DNA of 64,000 nt from Actinomycetes bacterium (GTDB lineage: Bacteria > Actinomycetota > Acidimicrobiia > Acidimicrobiales > Microtrichaceae). Position numbers and translations under genes: made by a program. The stretch covers positions 1 to 64,000 of the forward strand of contig JAAEPF010000070.1 of NCBI GenBank assembly GCA_024222295.1, read 5' to 3'. The notes beneath the pieces were generated by a model that made no database searches, was not told where the DNA came from, and saw only the letters and a list, made by a program, of their open reading frames with translations. How positions within the stretch are numbered: the first letter of the stretch is position 1; the number at the start of each line of letters is the position of its first letter. Positions 8,253 through 15,526 of this stretch are shown in pieces.

Positions 8253-8773
8253 TACAGCCGCTCCTCTCCGATGACCTGGACCTGGAAGTGGTCGAGGCTC
8301 GTCAGGTCGTCCTGCACCGTCACCGTGATGCGGTCCGCAGTCGTCTGGGCCCGCTGGTTCCAGGTGAGCACCAACGGCCGGGTCGGCACCCAGCGGAAGA
8401 CGGCGAGGTCCACGTTGGACGGGTAGCCGTCGACCATGTTGACCACGTCCTCCTCGCAGTAGCGCCAGAGGTCCGACATCCGGGTGACCACCTCGGAGAA
8501 GAGGTTGATGTTGTTGTCGCCGATGTCCGCCTGGAAGAGGAGACCGGTGGTCAGGGCAGCGCCCACCGCACCGAAGTTCTGTACCTCCGTGGTCGACAGG
8601 TCCATGCCCGTCGACCGGAAGACGAACCGCACCTCGTCGATGGTCACCACCTGCCCGCGGTTCGAGGCCTGTTGGTGGAAGACCACGTCGGTGCTCGAGC
8701 CGTCGACGTTCATGTCGACCGACCCGCCCGACACGTTCGCGAGCAGTTTCCGGTAGGTACGAACCTGCGCCAC
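8252..8773 (-). CDS. hypothetical structural protein upstream of terminase (173 aa)
   Basis: GTG 8773 (MAQVRTYRKLLANVSGG). It is beta-rich, with a repeated feel (DVVFHQQASNRGQVVTIDEV, FGAVGAALTTGLLFQADIGD) and no hydrophobic segment. It overlaps the terminase start by one base. Composition and place suggest a virion protein. No family is recognised. Confidence 0.7.
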   Translation of the reverse strand: MAQVRTYRKLLANVSGGSVDMNVDGSSTDVVFHQQASNRGQVVTIDEVRFVFRSTGMDLSTTEVQNFGAVGAALTTGLLFQADIGDNNINLFSEVVTRMSDLWRYCEEDVVNMVDGYPSNVDLAVFRWVPTRPLVLTWNQRAQTTADRITVTVQDDLTSLDHFQVQVIGEERL

Positions 8774-8775
8774 GG

Positions 8776-9069
8776 TCAGCCCTCGTCGGCGATGAGCACC
8801 CCGAGCTCACGCGAGACCGCCGACGCCATGCGGAAGCGGATGGTGTCCTCGCCCGTGGCGACCTTGACGAGGTAGCCCTTCCGGATGAGCGCATCGAGGG
8901 TCCGGCCATCGACCTTCACGCCGGCGAGCTTCACGCTCCGAGCCGACAGGTCCTTCGACTGCAGGTAGAAGTCGTAGGCCTGCTTCCGGGCGAGCGCCAC
9001 GATGGCGCTGCCCTGCGCCTTGCTCAACTCCTCGAGCCCGCCGAAGCCGTTGCTGTAGTCGATGGCCAT
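8776..9069 (-). CDS. small winged-helix-like protein (97 aa)
   Basis: ATG 9069 has a GAGGAG about 8 nt upstream. The sequence is helical with SVKLAGVKVDGRTLDALIRK followed by GYLVKVATGEDTIRFRM, which looks like a recognition helix plus a beta wing. It could be a small terminase subunit or a regulator. Its position two genes upstream of the large terminase makes the first idea worth testing, but 97 aa is short for a small terminase. Confidence 0.6.
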   Translation of the reverse strand: MAIDYSNGFGGLEELSKAQGSAIVALARKQAYDFYLQSKDLSARSVKLAGVKVDGRTLDALIRKGYLVKVATGEDTIRFRMASAVSRELGVLIADEG

Positions 9070-9073
9070 CCTG

Positions 9074-9358
9074 CTACTCCTCGGCCCCCGCGGGGCCCTT
9101 CAGTTCCTGCACCTTCCGGTGAAGCCTCGCGCCAGCCTGCTGGACGGCGGCGATGACAGCCGCAGGGTCCTCCGCTGCCTGCATCACCACGGTCTCACCG
9201 CACGCCGTCGCCTCCACCAGGAGGTAGTCGGGACCGGCGACACCGTAGACGGCGACCGCCTTGTGCACCTTGACCATCAGGCCAGGGTCGATGCTGCGCT
9301 GCAACGCCTGCTCCTGCAGGCTGATGCTCTTCAGCGTCTTGCGGCGGAAGACAGGCAT
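9074..9358 (-). CDS. hypothetical protein (94 aa)
   Basis: ATG 9358 (MPVFRRKTLKSISLQEQALQ) shares one base with the upstream stop (TGATG). It is an alpha/beta sequence with YLLVEATACGETVVMQAAED and a C-terminal helix. No motif is recognised. Confidence 0.65.
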   Translation of the reverse strand: MPVFRRKTLKSISLQEQALQRSIDPGLMVKVHKAVAVYGVAGPDYLLVEATACGETVVMQAAEDPAAVIAAVQQAGARLHRKVQELKGPAGAEE

Positions 9359-10173
9359 CAGCCCTCGTCCTCCGGGGTCGACGGCGCCTTCGTGGTCAGG
9401 CTCTTCCGCTTGCTGGGCGGGAGCGCGGCGATGATGTCGTTCATCTTGGCAGCGAGGTCGGCGACCTGGGAGCGCAGCTCCGCGTTCTCCTCGGCGAGCT
9501 GGCTGGCCCCGGCGACCGCGTGGTCTGCCGTGGCGGCACGGGTGAGCAGGTCGATGACCTCCTTGGGGAGGGCGGCGCGGTTGGGCTGCGTGCCCACCGG
9601 GCGACCGTTCTCGTAGAGCAGGTCCTCGTTGCCCAAGGTGTCGATGATCTCGAAGTGCACCACGAGGAACCGCTCGCGCAGCCGCTTCCGGCGCTTGGGG
9701 TGCGAGCGGGCGGTCATCTTCCGGCCGCCGCCGACCCGGACCTCCCACTCGCCTTCGATGCCCGTGGTCTTGTACCGCTCCCGGTCGTTGTAGACCGCGG
9801 CGTAGCGGTGGAGCACCCAGTTGCCGTTGGTCTGGACCTTGGAGTGGGCGTCGATGCCGTGCTTCAGGGCGTTGTGCAGCATGAAGTGCACGCCCATCGG
9901 GAGCACCTTGCCGAGCAGGTTGGAGAGAGCGGCATCCCAGGAGAAGCGGTAGATGCGGTGCCCGGTCCAGTTGTCGGCCTCGCTGGGGTCGGGCAGTCGA
10001 CCTGTCATGAACTCGTTGGCGAGCTCGATCAGGTAGTGCTGATCGATGACGAAGTCCTGCTCCTCGGGGTCGATGTCCTGGACAGGGCGCTGTGCCCGGA
10101 GCCTCGCCTGAGCCTCCCCCAGGATCTCGTTGGCCAGGTCGCTCGAGCCACCCAGGATGTCGACGTTCTCCAT
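9358..10173 (-). CDS. hypothetical protein with a C-terminal coiled coil (271 aa)
   Basis: The start ATG 10173 (MENVDILGGSSDLANEILGE) has GAGGA 6 nt upstream. The body contains WTGHRIYRFSWDAALSNLLG and a basic RSHPKRRKRLRERFL patch. Residues around 215-255 (ASQLAEENAELRSQVADLAA) form a leucine-heptad coiled coil. It is the first gene of the minus-strand run toward the terminase. A DNA-binding or packaging accessory role is possible but not shown. Confidence 0.65.
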   Translation of the reverse strand: MENVDILGGSSDLANEILGEAQARLRAQRPVQDIDPEEQDFVIDQHYLIELANEFMTGRLPDPSEADNWTGHRIYRFSWDAALSNLLGKVLPMGVHFMLHNALKHGIDAHSKVQTNGNWVLHRYAAVYNDRERYKTTGIEGEWEVRVGGGRKMTARSHPKRRKRLRERFLVVHFEIIDTLGNEDLLYENGRPVGTQPNRAALPKEVIDLLTRAATADHAVAGASQLAEENAELRSQVADLAAKMNDIIAALPPSKRKSLTTKAPSTPEDEG

Positions 10174-10196
10174 GCTGTTCCTCGCTGTTGGCCCGG

Positions 10197-10225
10197 AGGG
10201 TAGCACCCCGTCGCTACGCTGTCAC
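10197..10225 (-). promoter_or_regulatory. sigma70-like promoter for the 9358-10173 gene
   Basis: On the minus strand GTGACA (complement of 10220-10225) is separated by exactly 17 bp from TACCCT (complement of 10197-10202), 24 nt upstream of ATG 10173 and its GAGGA ribosome-binding site. This is the likely start of transcription of the packaging genes. Confidence 0.5.
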
Positions 10226-10229
10226 GACG

Positions 10230-10670
10230 CTACTCCTTCGCCGTCCATGGGTTCACCCTCTGGGTGAGCCAGTCCTGCAGGGCCCCCGTGGCGCTGTCGA
10301 GTTTGCCCATCATCGCCTCGTCGCTCTTCATCTTGGCGTAGGTGCTGAAGGCGTAGCTCTCCCCCATCGCCATGCCTCGGCCGAGCCCGGACCAGAAGAG
10401 GTGGTCGAGGCCGGCGACGGCGACCCGGTCGAGCTCCTGCGTCCATGGCGCCTGGGTCTGCCACCAGCCCCAGAAGTCGTCGTCCTCGAGCCAGGCGTTC
10501 CACTCCGACATCGTCAGCGGGTCCTCCATCTGCGGGAGGGGATCCTTGTCCTCGAGGTCGGGCTCGTTCCCTGCGCGCAGCACCCAGTCGGCGGGCATCA
10601 CCCAGCCGCGGCGGTAGCACCATTGCGCCACCAGGGCGAAGTCCATCTGCCTGTCGGAAGGGTCGAACAT
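10230..10670 (-). CDS. Trp-rich hypothetical protein (146 aa)
   Basis: ATG 10670 (MFDPSDRQMDFALVAQWCYR). The sequence has many Trp and acidic residues (DDDFWGWWQTQAPWTQELD) and a C-terminal TQRVNPWTAKE. A TACCAT box lies 8 nt before the ATG and no SD is seen, so a nearly leaderless mRNA is likely. Such W-rich 'DPLTMSEWNAW' proteins often lie next to phage head genes and can be tail-assembly chaperone-like, but this is a guess. Confidence 0.6.
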   Translation of the reverse strand: MFDPSDRQMDFALVAQWCYRRGWVMPADWVLRAGNEPDLEDKDPLPQMEDPLTMSEWNAWLEDDDFWGWWQTQAPWTQELDRVAVAGLDHLFWSGLGRGMAMGESYAFSTYAKMKSDEAMMGKLDSATGALQDWLTQRVNPWTAKE

Positions 10671-10728
10671 CAGAGGCCATGGTAGCGCAGCGCAGGACGG
10701 CTGGCCCACGGGCGAGTACCATCGCCGG
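10671..10728. promoter_or_regulatory. divergent leaderless-type promoters
   Basis: The gap separates the Trp-rich gene (-) from the RecU-like gene (+). Each direction carries TACCAT: on + at 10717-10722, 6 nt before ATG 10729, and on - as the complement of 10679-10684, 8 nt before ATG 10670. Neither start has a Shine-Dalgarno sequence. The same arrangement is seen at 5899-5944. Confidence 0.45.
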
Positions 10729-11484
10729 ATGGACGACCTCCTCGAGCAGCACCTCGACAGCATCAACCAGGCCCTCGAACAAGGCGACCGCAGCCAGCTG
10801 GCGAAGCTCGCCGGCCTGCCCGGCGCCAGCTACGCGCGGAACGTCTCGCTCGAGCGGCTGGCGGCACGTGCACGACGCCGGCCGCCCCGCCGGCCTGCGC
10901 CGGCCTACGTCCCGGTCAACGCCCCTCCCCAGCCCAGCCCGAAGTCGGCGACGCACGCGAACCGCGGCATGGAGCTCGAGGAGATGCTTCGGCTGCTCCA
11001 CCGCCGCTACCGGGAGCAGGGCGCCTGCTACGTGCAGAAGACCAACCCGCGCGTGGTCCGCGGGAAGGACGGCAGGGTCATCTTCGCCGACGAGGCCGAG
11101 CCCGACTACCACGGGCTGCTGCGCTCCACGTCCCAGCAGGTGGCGGTGCTCTTCGAGGCCAAGCAGACCTCGGAGGCTCGCTGGCACATCCTCTCCCAGC
11201 TCCACGAGCACCAGGCGCGCGCCTTCGACCTGTGGGAGGACATGGGCGGCTACGCCTTCGTCCTGCTCATGCTCGGCGACCGCATCCACCTCGTGACCTG
11301 GGGGGACTGGGGCATGGGCAACGGGATGGCGAGGCTCTACCACGAGCTCGCCGCCATCAAGGCGGCCGGCGGGCGGCCGACTCGAGGGACGGCATCGCTC
11401 TCGGCGGAGTGGCTCGAGGAGAACGCGGTCGTCGTCGGGCACCGAGCCGTCAGCGTGGACTGGCTCCAGGCGCTGGAGTTCTGA
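10729..11484 (+). CDS. recU: RecU-like Holliday junction resolvase
   Basis: This 251-aa protein matches RecU in its core. ANRGMELEEMLRLL (77-90) fits the NRGmxLE start motif. PDYHGLL supplies Asp126, LFEAKQTS (141-148) supplies the E-x-K pair of the PD-(D/E)XK fold, and LHEHQARAFDLWEDMGGYAF gives the conserved HQ and GG. RecU cuts four-way DNA junctions, and phages use such enzymes to debranch DNA before packaging. The first 75 residues are a helical region plus a Pro/Arg-rich linker not needed for catalysis. It is a single gene on the + strand with its own leaderless-type promoter. Confidence 0.82.
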   Translation: MDDLLEQHLDSINQALEQGDRSQLAKLAGLPGASYARNVSLERLAARARRRPPRRPAPAYVPVNAPPQPSPKSATHANRGMELEEMLRLLHRRYREQGACYVQKTNPRVVRGKDGRVIFADEAEPDYHGLLRSTSQQVAVLFEAKQTSEARWHILSQLHEHQARAFDLWEDMGGYAFVLLMLGDRIHLVTWGDWGMGNGMARLYHELAAIKAAGGRPTRGTASLSAEWLEENAVVVGHRAVSVDWLQALEF

Positions 11485-11564
11485 CCCCCACCGGGCTGCT
11501 GAAGTGCAGGTCGAGTCCCGGCGGAGGTCAGGGGGTGGCGAACAAGGGGCGCCGAGGGAAGGTT

Positions 11565-11581
11565 CAGGGGAGAGTCCCCTG
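11565..11581. terminator. short perfect hairpin in the gap after the RecU gene
   Basis: CAGGGG (11565-11570), loop AGAGT, CCCCTG (11576-11581). It lies in the 147-bp gap between two converging genes (ends at 11484 and 11632), the right place for a shared terminator. There is no U-run. A second weaker pairing, CCGGG with CCCGG, lies at about 11490-11525. Confidence 0.3.
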
Positions 11582-11631
11582 CGCGAATCAGGCGATAACC
11601 CTCAGCTTCGGCTCGCCGTGGGGAGCATAGC

Positions 11632-11850
11632 CTACTGCTCCCTCGGGGGCGGGCCCTTCCTCTCCCTGACCTCGGCCATCCAGGCCCGCTTGGCCTCGAG
11701 GTTCTCGCCCTCGCAGTCGATGGTCCACAGGGACCAGCAGCGGAAGCATAGGCGGAGGCTACCGAAGGGCGACGACTGGCACGCGCCGCACCCCCAGCAC
11801 CTGAGCGGGTGGGAGCCGAGGGTGCTGTTCAGGTCGATGGCGACGCGCAC
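11632..11850 (-). CDS. small zinc-finger protein (72 aa)
   Basis: GTG 11850 overlaps the upstream TAG (TAGTG). The cysteine array CWGCGACQSSPFGSLRLCFRC gives a CxxCxxC...CxxC zinc-binding pattern and a charged helix ends the protein. No family is recognised. A nucleic-acid-binding role is likely for such a knuckle. Confidence 0.65.
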   Translation of the reverse strand: MRVAIDLNSTLGSHPLRCWGCGACQSSPFGSLRLCFRCWSLWTIDCEGENLEAKRAWMAEVRERKGPPPREQ

Positions 11851-12560
11851 TACTCCTCCCCCTGCCGCCCCCAGAGCTGGCGGAGCCGCTCGGGCTTGAC
11901 GTAGCTGTTCCGGTACTGCTCGGGCAGCGCCTCCTCCCCCAGGTGGTCGTGGAGCTTCGGGCTCTTGGTCAGCGGGCGGACGGTGAAGCGCACCTCGAGG
12001 TCGCGCTCCTTCTTCAGCGAGGGCATGGTCCGCCGCGGGAGCATCCCCTCGTCCTCGAGGGCGGCTCGAGCTCCACGGTGCCCGGACATCGCCGCGGTCA
12101 CCACGCGCCCCAGCTCGCCGGCCTGGAGTTGGCTCCTGGGCTTCGCTACCCCCAGCCGGCGCGACACGACTCCCCGTCCATAGGTCGCCTTGGTGCAGTC
12201 GAGGCAGCCGAGCTCGCCGGTCCGCTGCAGGTATACGGTCCCCGCAAAGCGTCCGCATGGGCACTGCACCTGGAAGGCGGCCACGGTTCCGCCATGGGGT
12301 AGGTGGCACTCAACGAGGTGTCGCCTGTAGCCGAGGGTGGTCCATCCCAGTCCGGGTAGGTCGAGGGACAGCAGGTTCCGCTCGAGGTCCATCCGCACTC
12401 TCATCTTCAGGCCGAGCTCCACGACGTCGATGGTGGCCGTGACCTTGGCGCGGTTGGTTCCCGCCGCGAGCCTCCCAAGCTGGGCCACCTGCAGGGGCAG
12501 CATCTCTTCCACGAGCGGTCGCACGATCACCCCTCTCCGAACCCTGTCCGTTGGAGCCAT
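11850..12560 (-). CDS. zinc-binding hypothetical protein next to the putative origin (236 aa)
   Basis: ATG 12560 (MAPTDRVRRGVIVRPLVEEM). Two CxxC pairs (CPCG... and CLDC, about residues 99-120) suggest a zinc ribbon in the middle. The remainder is basic and helical. It is the first gene on the left of the origin-like region. Its ATG lies inside a half operator (GTAGACATGGCTCC read on the minus strand), so it may be under the same control as the early promoters. An origin-binding role is attractive from position only. Confidence 0.6.
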   Translation of the reverse strand: MAPTDRVRRGVIVRPLVEEMLPLQVAQLGRLAAGTNRAKVTATIDVVELGLKMRVRMDLERNLLSLDLPGLGWTTLGYRRHLVECHLPHGGTVAAFQVQCPCGRFAGTVYLQRTGELGCLDCTKATYGRGVVSRRLGVAKPRSQLQAGELGRVVTAAMSGHRGARAALEDEGMLPRRTMPSLKKERDLEVRFTVRPLTKSPKLHDHLGEEALPEQYRNSYVKPERLRQLWGRQGEE

Positions 12561-13081
12561 GTCTACAGGTTCTGGTGGCTCTACGGTAGTCCCTGCCTAT
12601 CGATCGGGCGAGGAAGCACCCCCTCAGCCTATGGGGACAGGCCCTGATCCAGGTGGATCACTAGTGGATCAGGGTGTGGATCACCTCTCCTTTCCCTCGT
12701 AGAGCCTATCTAAGTAGGGGGTGATCCACTGATCCACTAGAAGAGGGTTCTATACGCGACCCAACAACTTGCATATAGCCACGTCTACACTGTGGATAAG
12801 TCCTCTCGAGCTGCAGCTGGAGGGGATTCGCGGGTGGTTCTGGGCTGTGGATAACCACCCAGTAGCCACGGCTATATGCAACTTCTTCCGAGCCCCTCTG
12901 GGGAGGTGGGTCGGCTGGATCAGTGGATCAGGCCCCCCGGAAACGCCCTGCTGGTGGGGCATAGAGGGGTGATCCAGTGGTGATCCAGGGGTGATCCATG
13001 TGGATCAGAGGGGAAACCCCGTCACGGCTGAGAACTGCTTCCGGAGGGATTTCGTACCCTTAGGGTAACACGCGGGGTGGA
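12561..13081. other. putative replication origin: iterons, two DnaA boxes and an inverted repeat
   Basis: No convincing gene lies in these 520 bases. The 7-mer TGATCCA or its complement TGGATCA occurs 13 times, starting at 12645, 12654, 12665, 12677, 12722, 12730, 12916, 12924, 12970, 12981, 12992, 13001 and 13078. Between the two clusters lie two perfect DnaA boxes in the TGTGGATAA orientation (12791-12799 and 12846-12854), flanked by TTGCATATAGCC (12769-12780) and its exact inverted copy GGCTATATGCAA (12870-12881). Each arm of that repeat joins an operator-like 14-mer. AT-rich patches occur at 12751-12780. The set looks like an iteron origin that recruits host DnaA. Confidence 0.6.
12769..12881. 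repeat. 12-bp inverted repeat bracketing two DnaA boxes
   Basis: TTGCATATAGCC at 12769-12780 is repeated inverted at 12870-12881. The arms run into ATAGCCACGTCTAC (12775-12788) and GTAGCCACGGCTAT (12862-12875), both versions of the early-promoter operator. Perfect DnaA boxes start at 12791 and 12846 inside the loop. Confidence 0.6.
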
Positions 13082-13417
13082 TCAGGCGACGTGCTTCCAG
13101 GTCCTGCCTCGCAGGATGGCGCGGATGGCAGCGCCGGAGACTGGGTAGTCCTGGGCGATGGCGTTCGGTGTCTCCCCTTCCCTGACCCGCTGTCGGATGG
13201 TGCGGACGTCGTCGGGGTTGAGCCTGGCCATGCGTGTGGCGCCGTGCTTGGGTCCTGGGGTCTTGCCGCAGCCGGCCTCTCGAGCGGAGAAGTTGTAGTG
13301 CTTGTAGAGGAGCATGTAGAGCTGCCTCCAGGTCTTGTCGTAGCTGCTGGCGACGGTGTCCTGGTCTTCGCCAGCTCGCAGTCGCCGCATGGCTTCTCGC
13401 ATCTGGGCGTAGGTCAC
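13082..13417 (-). CDS. helix-turn-helix DNA-binding protein (111 aa)
   Basis: GTG 13417 overlaps the upstream stop (GTGA 13414-13417). Two HTH-like units are visible. The N-terminal one is LRAGEDQDTVASSYDKTWRQ. The C-terminal one is VRTIRQRVREGETPNAIAQD followed by YPVSGAAIRAILRGRTWKHV, close to the HTH found in Hin-type recombinases and at the end of HNH homing endonucleases. No nuclease motif is present, so a regulator or origin-binding protein is more likely. Its stop falls in the last TGGATCA repeat of the origin region. Confidence 0.7.
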   Translation of the reverse strand: MTYAQMREAMRRLRAGEDQDTVASSYDKTWRQLYMLLYKHYNFSAREAGCGKTPGPKHGATRMARLNPDDVRTIRQRVREGETPNAIAQDYPVSGAAIRAILRGRTWKHVA

Positions 13418-13605
13418 GTCCCTAGCTTCCGGCTCGGGCCCCAGACGATGGTTGCCACGAGGGCGAGGGGCTCCCCGGCGTGGTTCCTGACGGGGACCTC
13501 GCAGGAGTGCTTGCCGTCGTGACCGGCGGGTCGGGTGCAGATGGTGGGCGCCTTGATGTAGTCGCGGAGGATGTAGCCCCCGCCGTCGTGGCCGCAGGTC
13601 CTCAC
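13414..13605 (-). CDS. small Cys/His protein (63 aa)
   Basis: GTG 13605 overlaps the upstream TGA (GTGA). It starts MRTCGHDGGGYILRDY and contains CTRPAGHDGKHSCEVPV. Three cysteines and three histidines could bind zinc. It is part of a 16-gene coupled run ending at the origin region. No known family. Confidence 0.6.
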   Translation of the reverse strand: MRTCGHDGGGYILRDYIKAPTICTRPAGHDGKHSCEVPVRNHAGEPLALVATIVWGPSRKLGT

Positions 13606-13937
13606 GGTGCTGCCTCCAGCGCCGCAGCCAGGCGGCAGTCGTCGGCGTGGTGTGGGGGCGGCTCTTCACAGAATGGGCACCACCCACCGCCCAGCCCATC
13701 GGAGCACCACTCCGTCTCGCGCAGCAGCCCCTCAAGCGTGGCGATGCGCTCGGCCTGCTCCAGCACGAGACGAGCGAGGTTGGCGATCGTGGAGTCACGC
13801 TCGGCCACGAGGCGGCCAGGGTTCGTGTTCAGGGCGTATGGGCAGCGCCCATCGTGGTTGAGCCCACAGACGGAGCACTCCACATCACCGGCATGGGTAA
13901 GCTCGCGCACCCGCTCGATCGTCAGCTTCTCACTCAT
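13602..13937 (-). CDS. small protein with two putative zinc knuckles (111 aa)
   Basis: ATG 13937 (MSEKLTIERVRELTHAGDV) is chosen over an in-frame ATG at 13952 because it overlaps the end of the upstream mini-gene by 8 bases. CSVCGLNHDGRC and CSDGLGGGWCPFCEEPPPHH flank a helical stretch (LVAERDSTIANLARLVLEQA). The last segment, with CPFC-x8-H, is a common phage small-protein signature. Function unknown. Confidence 0.65.
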   Translation of the reverse strand: MSEKLTIERVRELTHAGDVECSVCGLNHDGRCPYALNTNPGRLVAERDSTIANLARLVLEQAERIATLEGLLRETEWCSDGLGGGWCPFCEEPPPHHADDCRLAAALEAAP

Positions 13938-14046
13938 GGCTGAGTCCTTCATCGACCTCGTCGTCGATGTCTTCGGGGCAGTCGGGCTCGGGCCAGCCGA
14001 CCCGGTCGTAGTGGGCGATGAGCGCCCATGCGAGGAGGAGGCTCAT
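13930..14046 (-). CDS. mini-gene, 38 aa acidic peptide
   Basis: ATG 14046 overlaps the previous stop (ATGA) and the end overlaps the next start by 8 bases. The peptide is MSLLLAWALIAHYDR followed by an acidic tail (DIDDEVDEGLSHE). Its hydrophobic start is too short for a certain membrane span. The call is based on coupling to both neighbours. Confidence 0.5.
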   Translation of the reverse strand: MSLLLAWALIAHYDRVGWPEPDCPEDIDDEVDEGLSHE

Positions 14047-14243
14047 GTGGTCGCCATCCAGTGCAGGAGGTCGGCCGCGCGAAGCATCATCAGCCCGCGC
14101 TCCCACCGGCAGGCGACCTTGCCGCCGTCCATCGCGCGGCAGCGCAGCACGCGCCCGCTGTTGTGGATGAAGTCCCTGCGGTCAGGGCTGGCGGCCGGTG
14201 CCTCGCTCCAGCCTTCCGGGGGGTTGATGTCGTGTAGGTTCAT
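14043..14243 (-). CDS. small hypothetical protein (66 aa)
   Basis: ATG 14243 (MNLHDINPPEGWSEAPAASP) overlaps the upstream stop as ATGA. It contains RDFIHNSGRVLRCRAMDGGK and ends with LLHWMATT. No motif is recognised. Longer in-frame reading upstream is the shadow of the neighbour. Confidence 0.6.
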   Translation of the reverse strand: MNLHDINPPEGWSEAPAASPDRRDFIHNSGRVLRCRAMDGGKVACRWERGLMMLRAADLLHWMATT

Positions 14244-14479
14244 GGCTTCTCCTTGTCGAGGGCGGCGAGCTCCCGGCGCAGCCGCTCGACCTCGGCGCGG
14301 GCTTCGTCGCGCTCCTTCGTGCGAAGTCCGGCTTCGGTGAGGTAGGTGTCGGAGATCCCCTTGTAGGCGTTCCGCTCCCGCTCGACGGCGGCGAGGCGCT
14401 CGAGGAGCCACAGTCCGTCCTGGTTGTCCCAGATGATGCAGTGGTCGCGGATCTGCTCGATGCGTTCGGCGTCGGTCAC
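14240..14479 (-). CDS. small coiled-coil protein (79 aa)
   Basis: GTG 14479 overlaps the upstream TGA as GTGA. The start MTDAERIEQIRDHC is followed by a long charged helix (RTKERDEARAEVERLRRELA), a clear coiled coil. Such proteins are frequent in phage early modules and rarely characterised. Confidence 0.65.
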   Translation of the reverse strand: MTDAERIEQIRDHCIIWDNQDGLWLLERLAAVERERNAYKGISDTYLTEAGLRTKERDEARAEVERLRRELAALDKEKP

Positions 14480-14751
14480 GGGGTCACCTCGACGGCAGGC
14501 ATCCACAGGTCGCAGCCCTGCACCACGTCCACCACCTCGGAGACGGTGTCGAGCCATGCGCGGATCTTGTGCTGGCTCCGCAGCATCGGACGCCACCAGC
14601 CGCTAGGGCCGGCAGAATCGAAGCGGAGCCACGTCGAGCAGCTCGCCGGGGCCATGCCCTGGCGGTCGGGAGGTAAGCCCGTCCCGCACTGGTGGATGCT
14701 GATCGAGACGCCGTGAAGCGGTCCCGGTCGATCGATGGTGATGGTTCTCAC
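14476..14751 (-). CDS. small hypothetical protein (91 aa)
   Basis: GTG 14751 (MRTITIDRPGPLHGVSISIH). A mixed sequence with four Cys and many Trp, including CSTWLRFDSAGPSGWWRPML and a C-terminal GCDLWMPAVEVTP. The last residues EVTP are also the last residues of the next upstream gene, because both genes end in the same CGGGGTGACC-type stop-start junction. Confidence 0.6.
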   Translation of the reverse strand: MRTITIDRPGPLHGVSISIHQCGTGLPPDRQGMAPASCSTWLRFDSAGPSGWWRPMLRSQHKIRAWLDTVSEVVDVVQGCDLWMPAVEVTP

Positions 14752-14933
14752 GGGGTCACCTCGATGCCGGCCTTACGCGCGGCGGCTTCGCACGCCTGGC
14801 ACAGCGGCAGGGTGCTCGGGGTTGGGCTGGCGATGGAGAGCCAGCAGTAGGTTGTCTTCCCGCGAGGGCGCAGGAGGTGCGCGCGGGACTGCTCGTGCTT
14901 GAGCTGGGAGGCGGGGACGTAGCGGTCAGCCAT
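14748..14933 (-). CDS. small Cys-containing protein (61 aa)
   Basis: ATG 14933 (MADRYVPASQLKHEQSRAHL). It has CWLSIASPTPSTLPLCQAC near the end, a possible half zinc site, and a helical tail. It overlaps the upstream gene by 8 bases. Function unknown. Confidence 0.6.
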   Translation of the reverse strand: MADRYVPASQLKHEQSRAHLLRPRGKTTYCWLSIASPTPSTLPLCQACEAAARKAGIEVTP

Positions 14934-15294
14934 CGGTGTCGCCCTTCAGCCACGACTCCACGTCCTTCGCGGCCACCTCCGGCGGGTCCAGCAGGAGGCC
15001 GATCCACATCGCCGCCGACTCCAGCCCGTGGATGAAGCCCTCGGACTCAGCGAGGTCCTCTCCCACCTGCCCGTCGAGCCCGTGCTTGTAGCGCTTGGCT
15101 GCGTCGGTGCAGACCTTCTTCGACTCCTCCAGCCCCGCGCGCCGCCCTTCCTCGCGGGCAGCGTCGAGCGCCTGCTGGACGCGGGCGGGGCACACGGGGG
15201 CGGAGAGCAGCGACCAGTGGTTGCAGTGGATGCAGAAGCGGTCGCCGTCGATGATCGAGTCGAAGACGTGGACGAGCACGTCGAGGTCAGCCAT
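14926..15294 (-). CDS. hypothetical protein (122 aa)
   Basis: ATG 15294 (MADLDVLVHVFDSIIDGDRF) overlaps the end of the upstream gene by 8 bases. FCIHCNHWSLLSAPVCP may hold a metal. A long helix (RVQQALDAAREEGRRAGLEE) and EGFIHGLESAAMWIGLLLDP follow. No family is recognised. Confidence 0.6.
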   Translation of the reverse strand: MADLDVLVHVFDSIIDGDRFCIHCNHWSLLSAPVCPARVQQALDAAREEGRRAGLEESKKVCTDAAKRYKHGLDGQVGEDLAESEGFIHGLESAAMWIGLLLDPPEVAAKDVESWLKGDTDG

Positions 15295-15526
15295 CGGCCA
15301 CCACCTCGGCCACCACCTGGAACCGCCACCATGCGCGTGGCAGCCCCGCCAAGAAGACCCACCGGGGGTGCCCGGCCATGTAGGCGGCGCTTGCCCGGAA
15401 GAAGCCAGGCCAGGGGGCCAAGGGCCTCGGCGGGAGCGGCTCGCGCAACCACACCACGGCAGCGGGGATCGTGAAGAAGAGAAAGCAGAACAGCCCGAAG
15501 AGGCAGAAGAGGTCATGGTCGTGCAT
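15287..15526 (-). CDS. small membrane protein (79 aa)
   Basis: ATG 15526 shares a base with the upstream TGA (TGATG). DLFCLFGLFCFLFFTIPAAV is a strong membrane span at residues 4-24. The remainder is basic and aromatic (WPGFFRASAAYMAGHPRWVF), probably membrane-associated on the cytoplasmic face. It could act in superinfection exclusion, which is only a suggestion. Confidence 0.6.
   Translation of the reverse strand: MHDHDLFCLFGLFCFLFFTIPAAVVWLREPLPPRPLAPWPGFFRASAAYMAGHPRWVFLAGLPRAWWRFQVVAEVVADG

Noticed and set aside
11490..11530. A tRNA-like T-arm (GGTCGAGTCCCGGC) in the gap after the RecU gene
   Set aside because: No acceptor stem, D-arm or anticodon arm can be formed around it. It is better read as a hairpin at a gene end.
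12750..12972. Short overlapping readings on both strands in the origin-like region
   Set aside because: Their coding would span DnaA boxes and repeats, composition is not protein-like and no RBS is present.
13055..13067. Palindrome TACCCT-T-AGGGTA as a terminator or operator
   Set aside because: It is short, unique in the window and has no U-run. It is left as part of the origin-like region.
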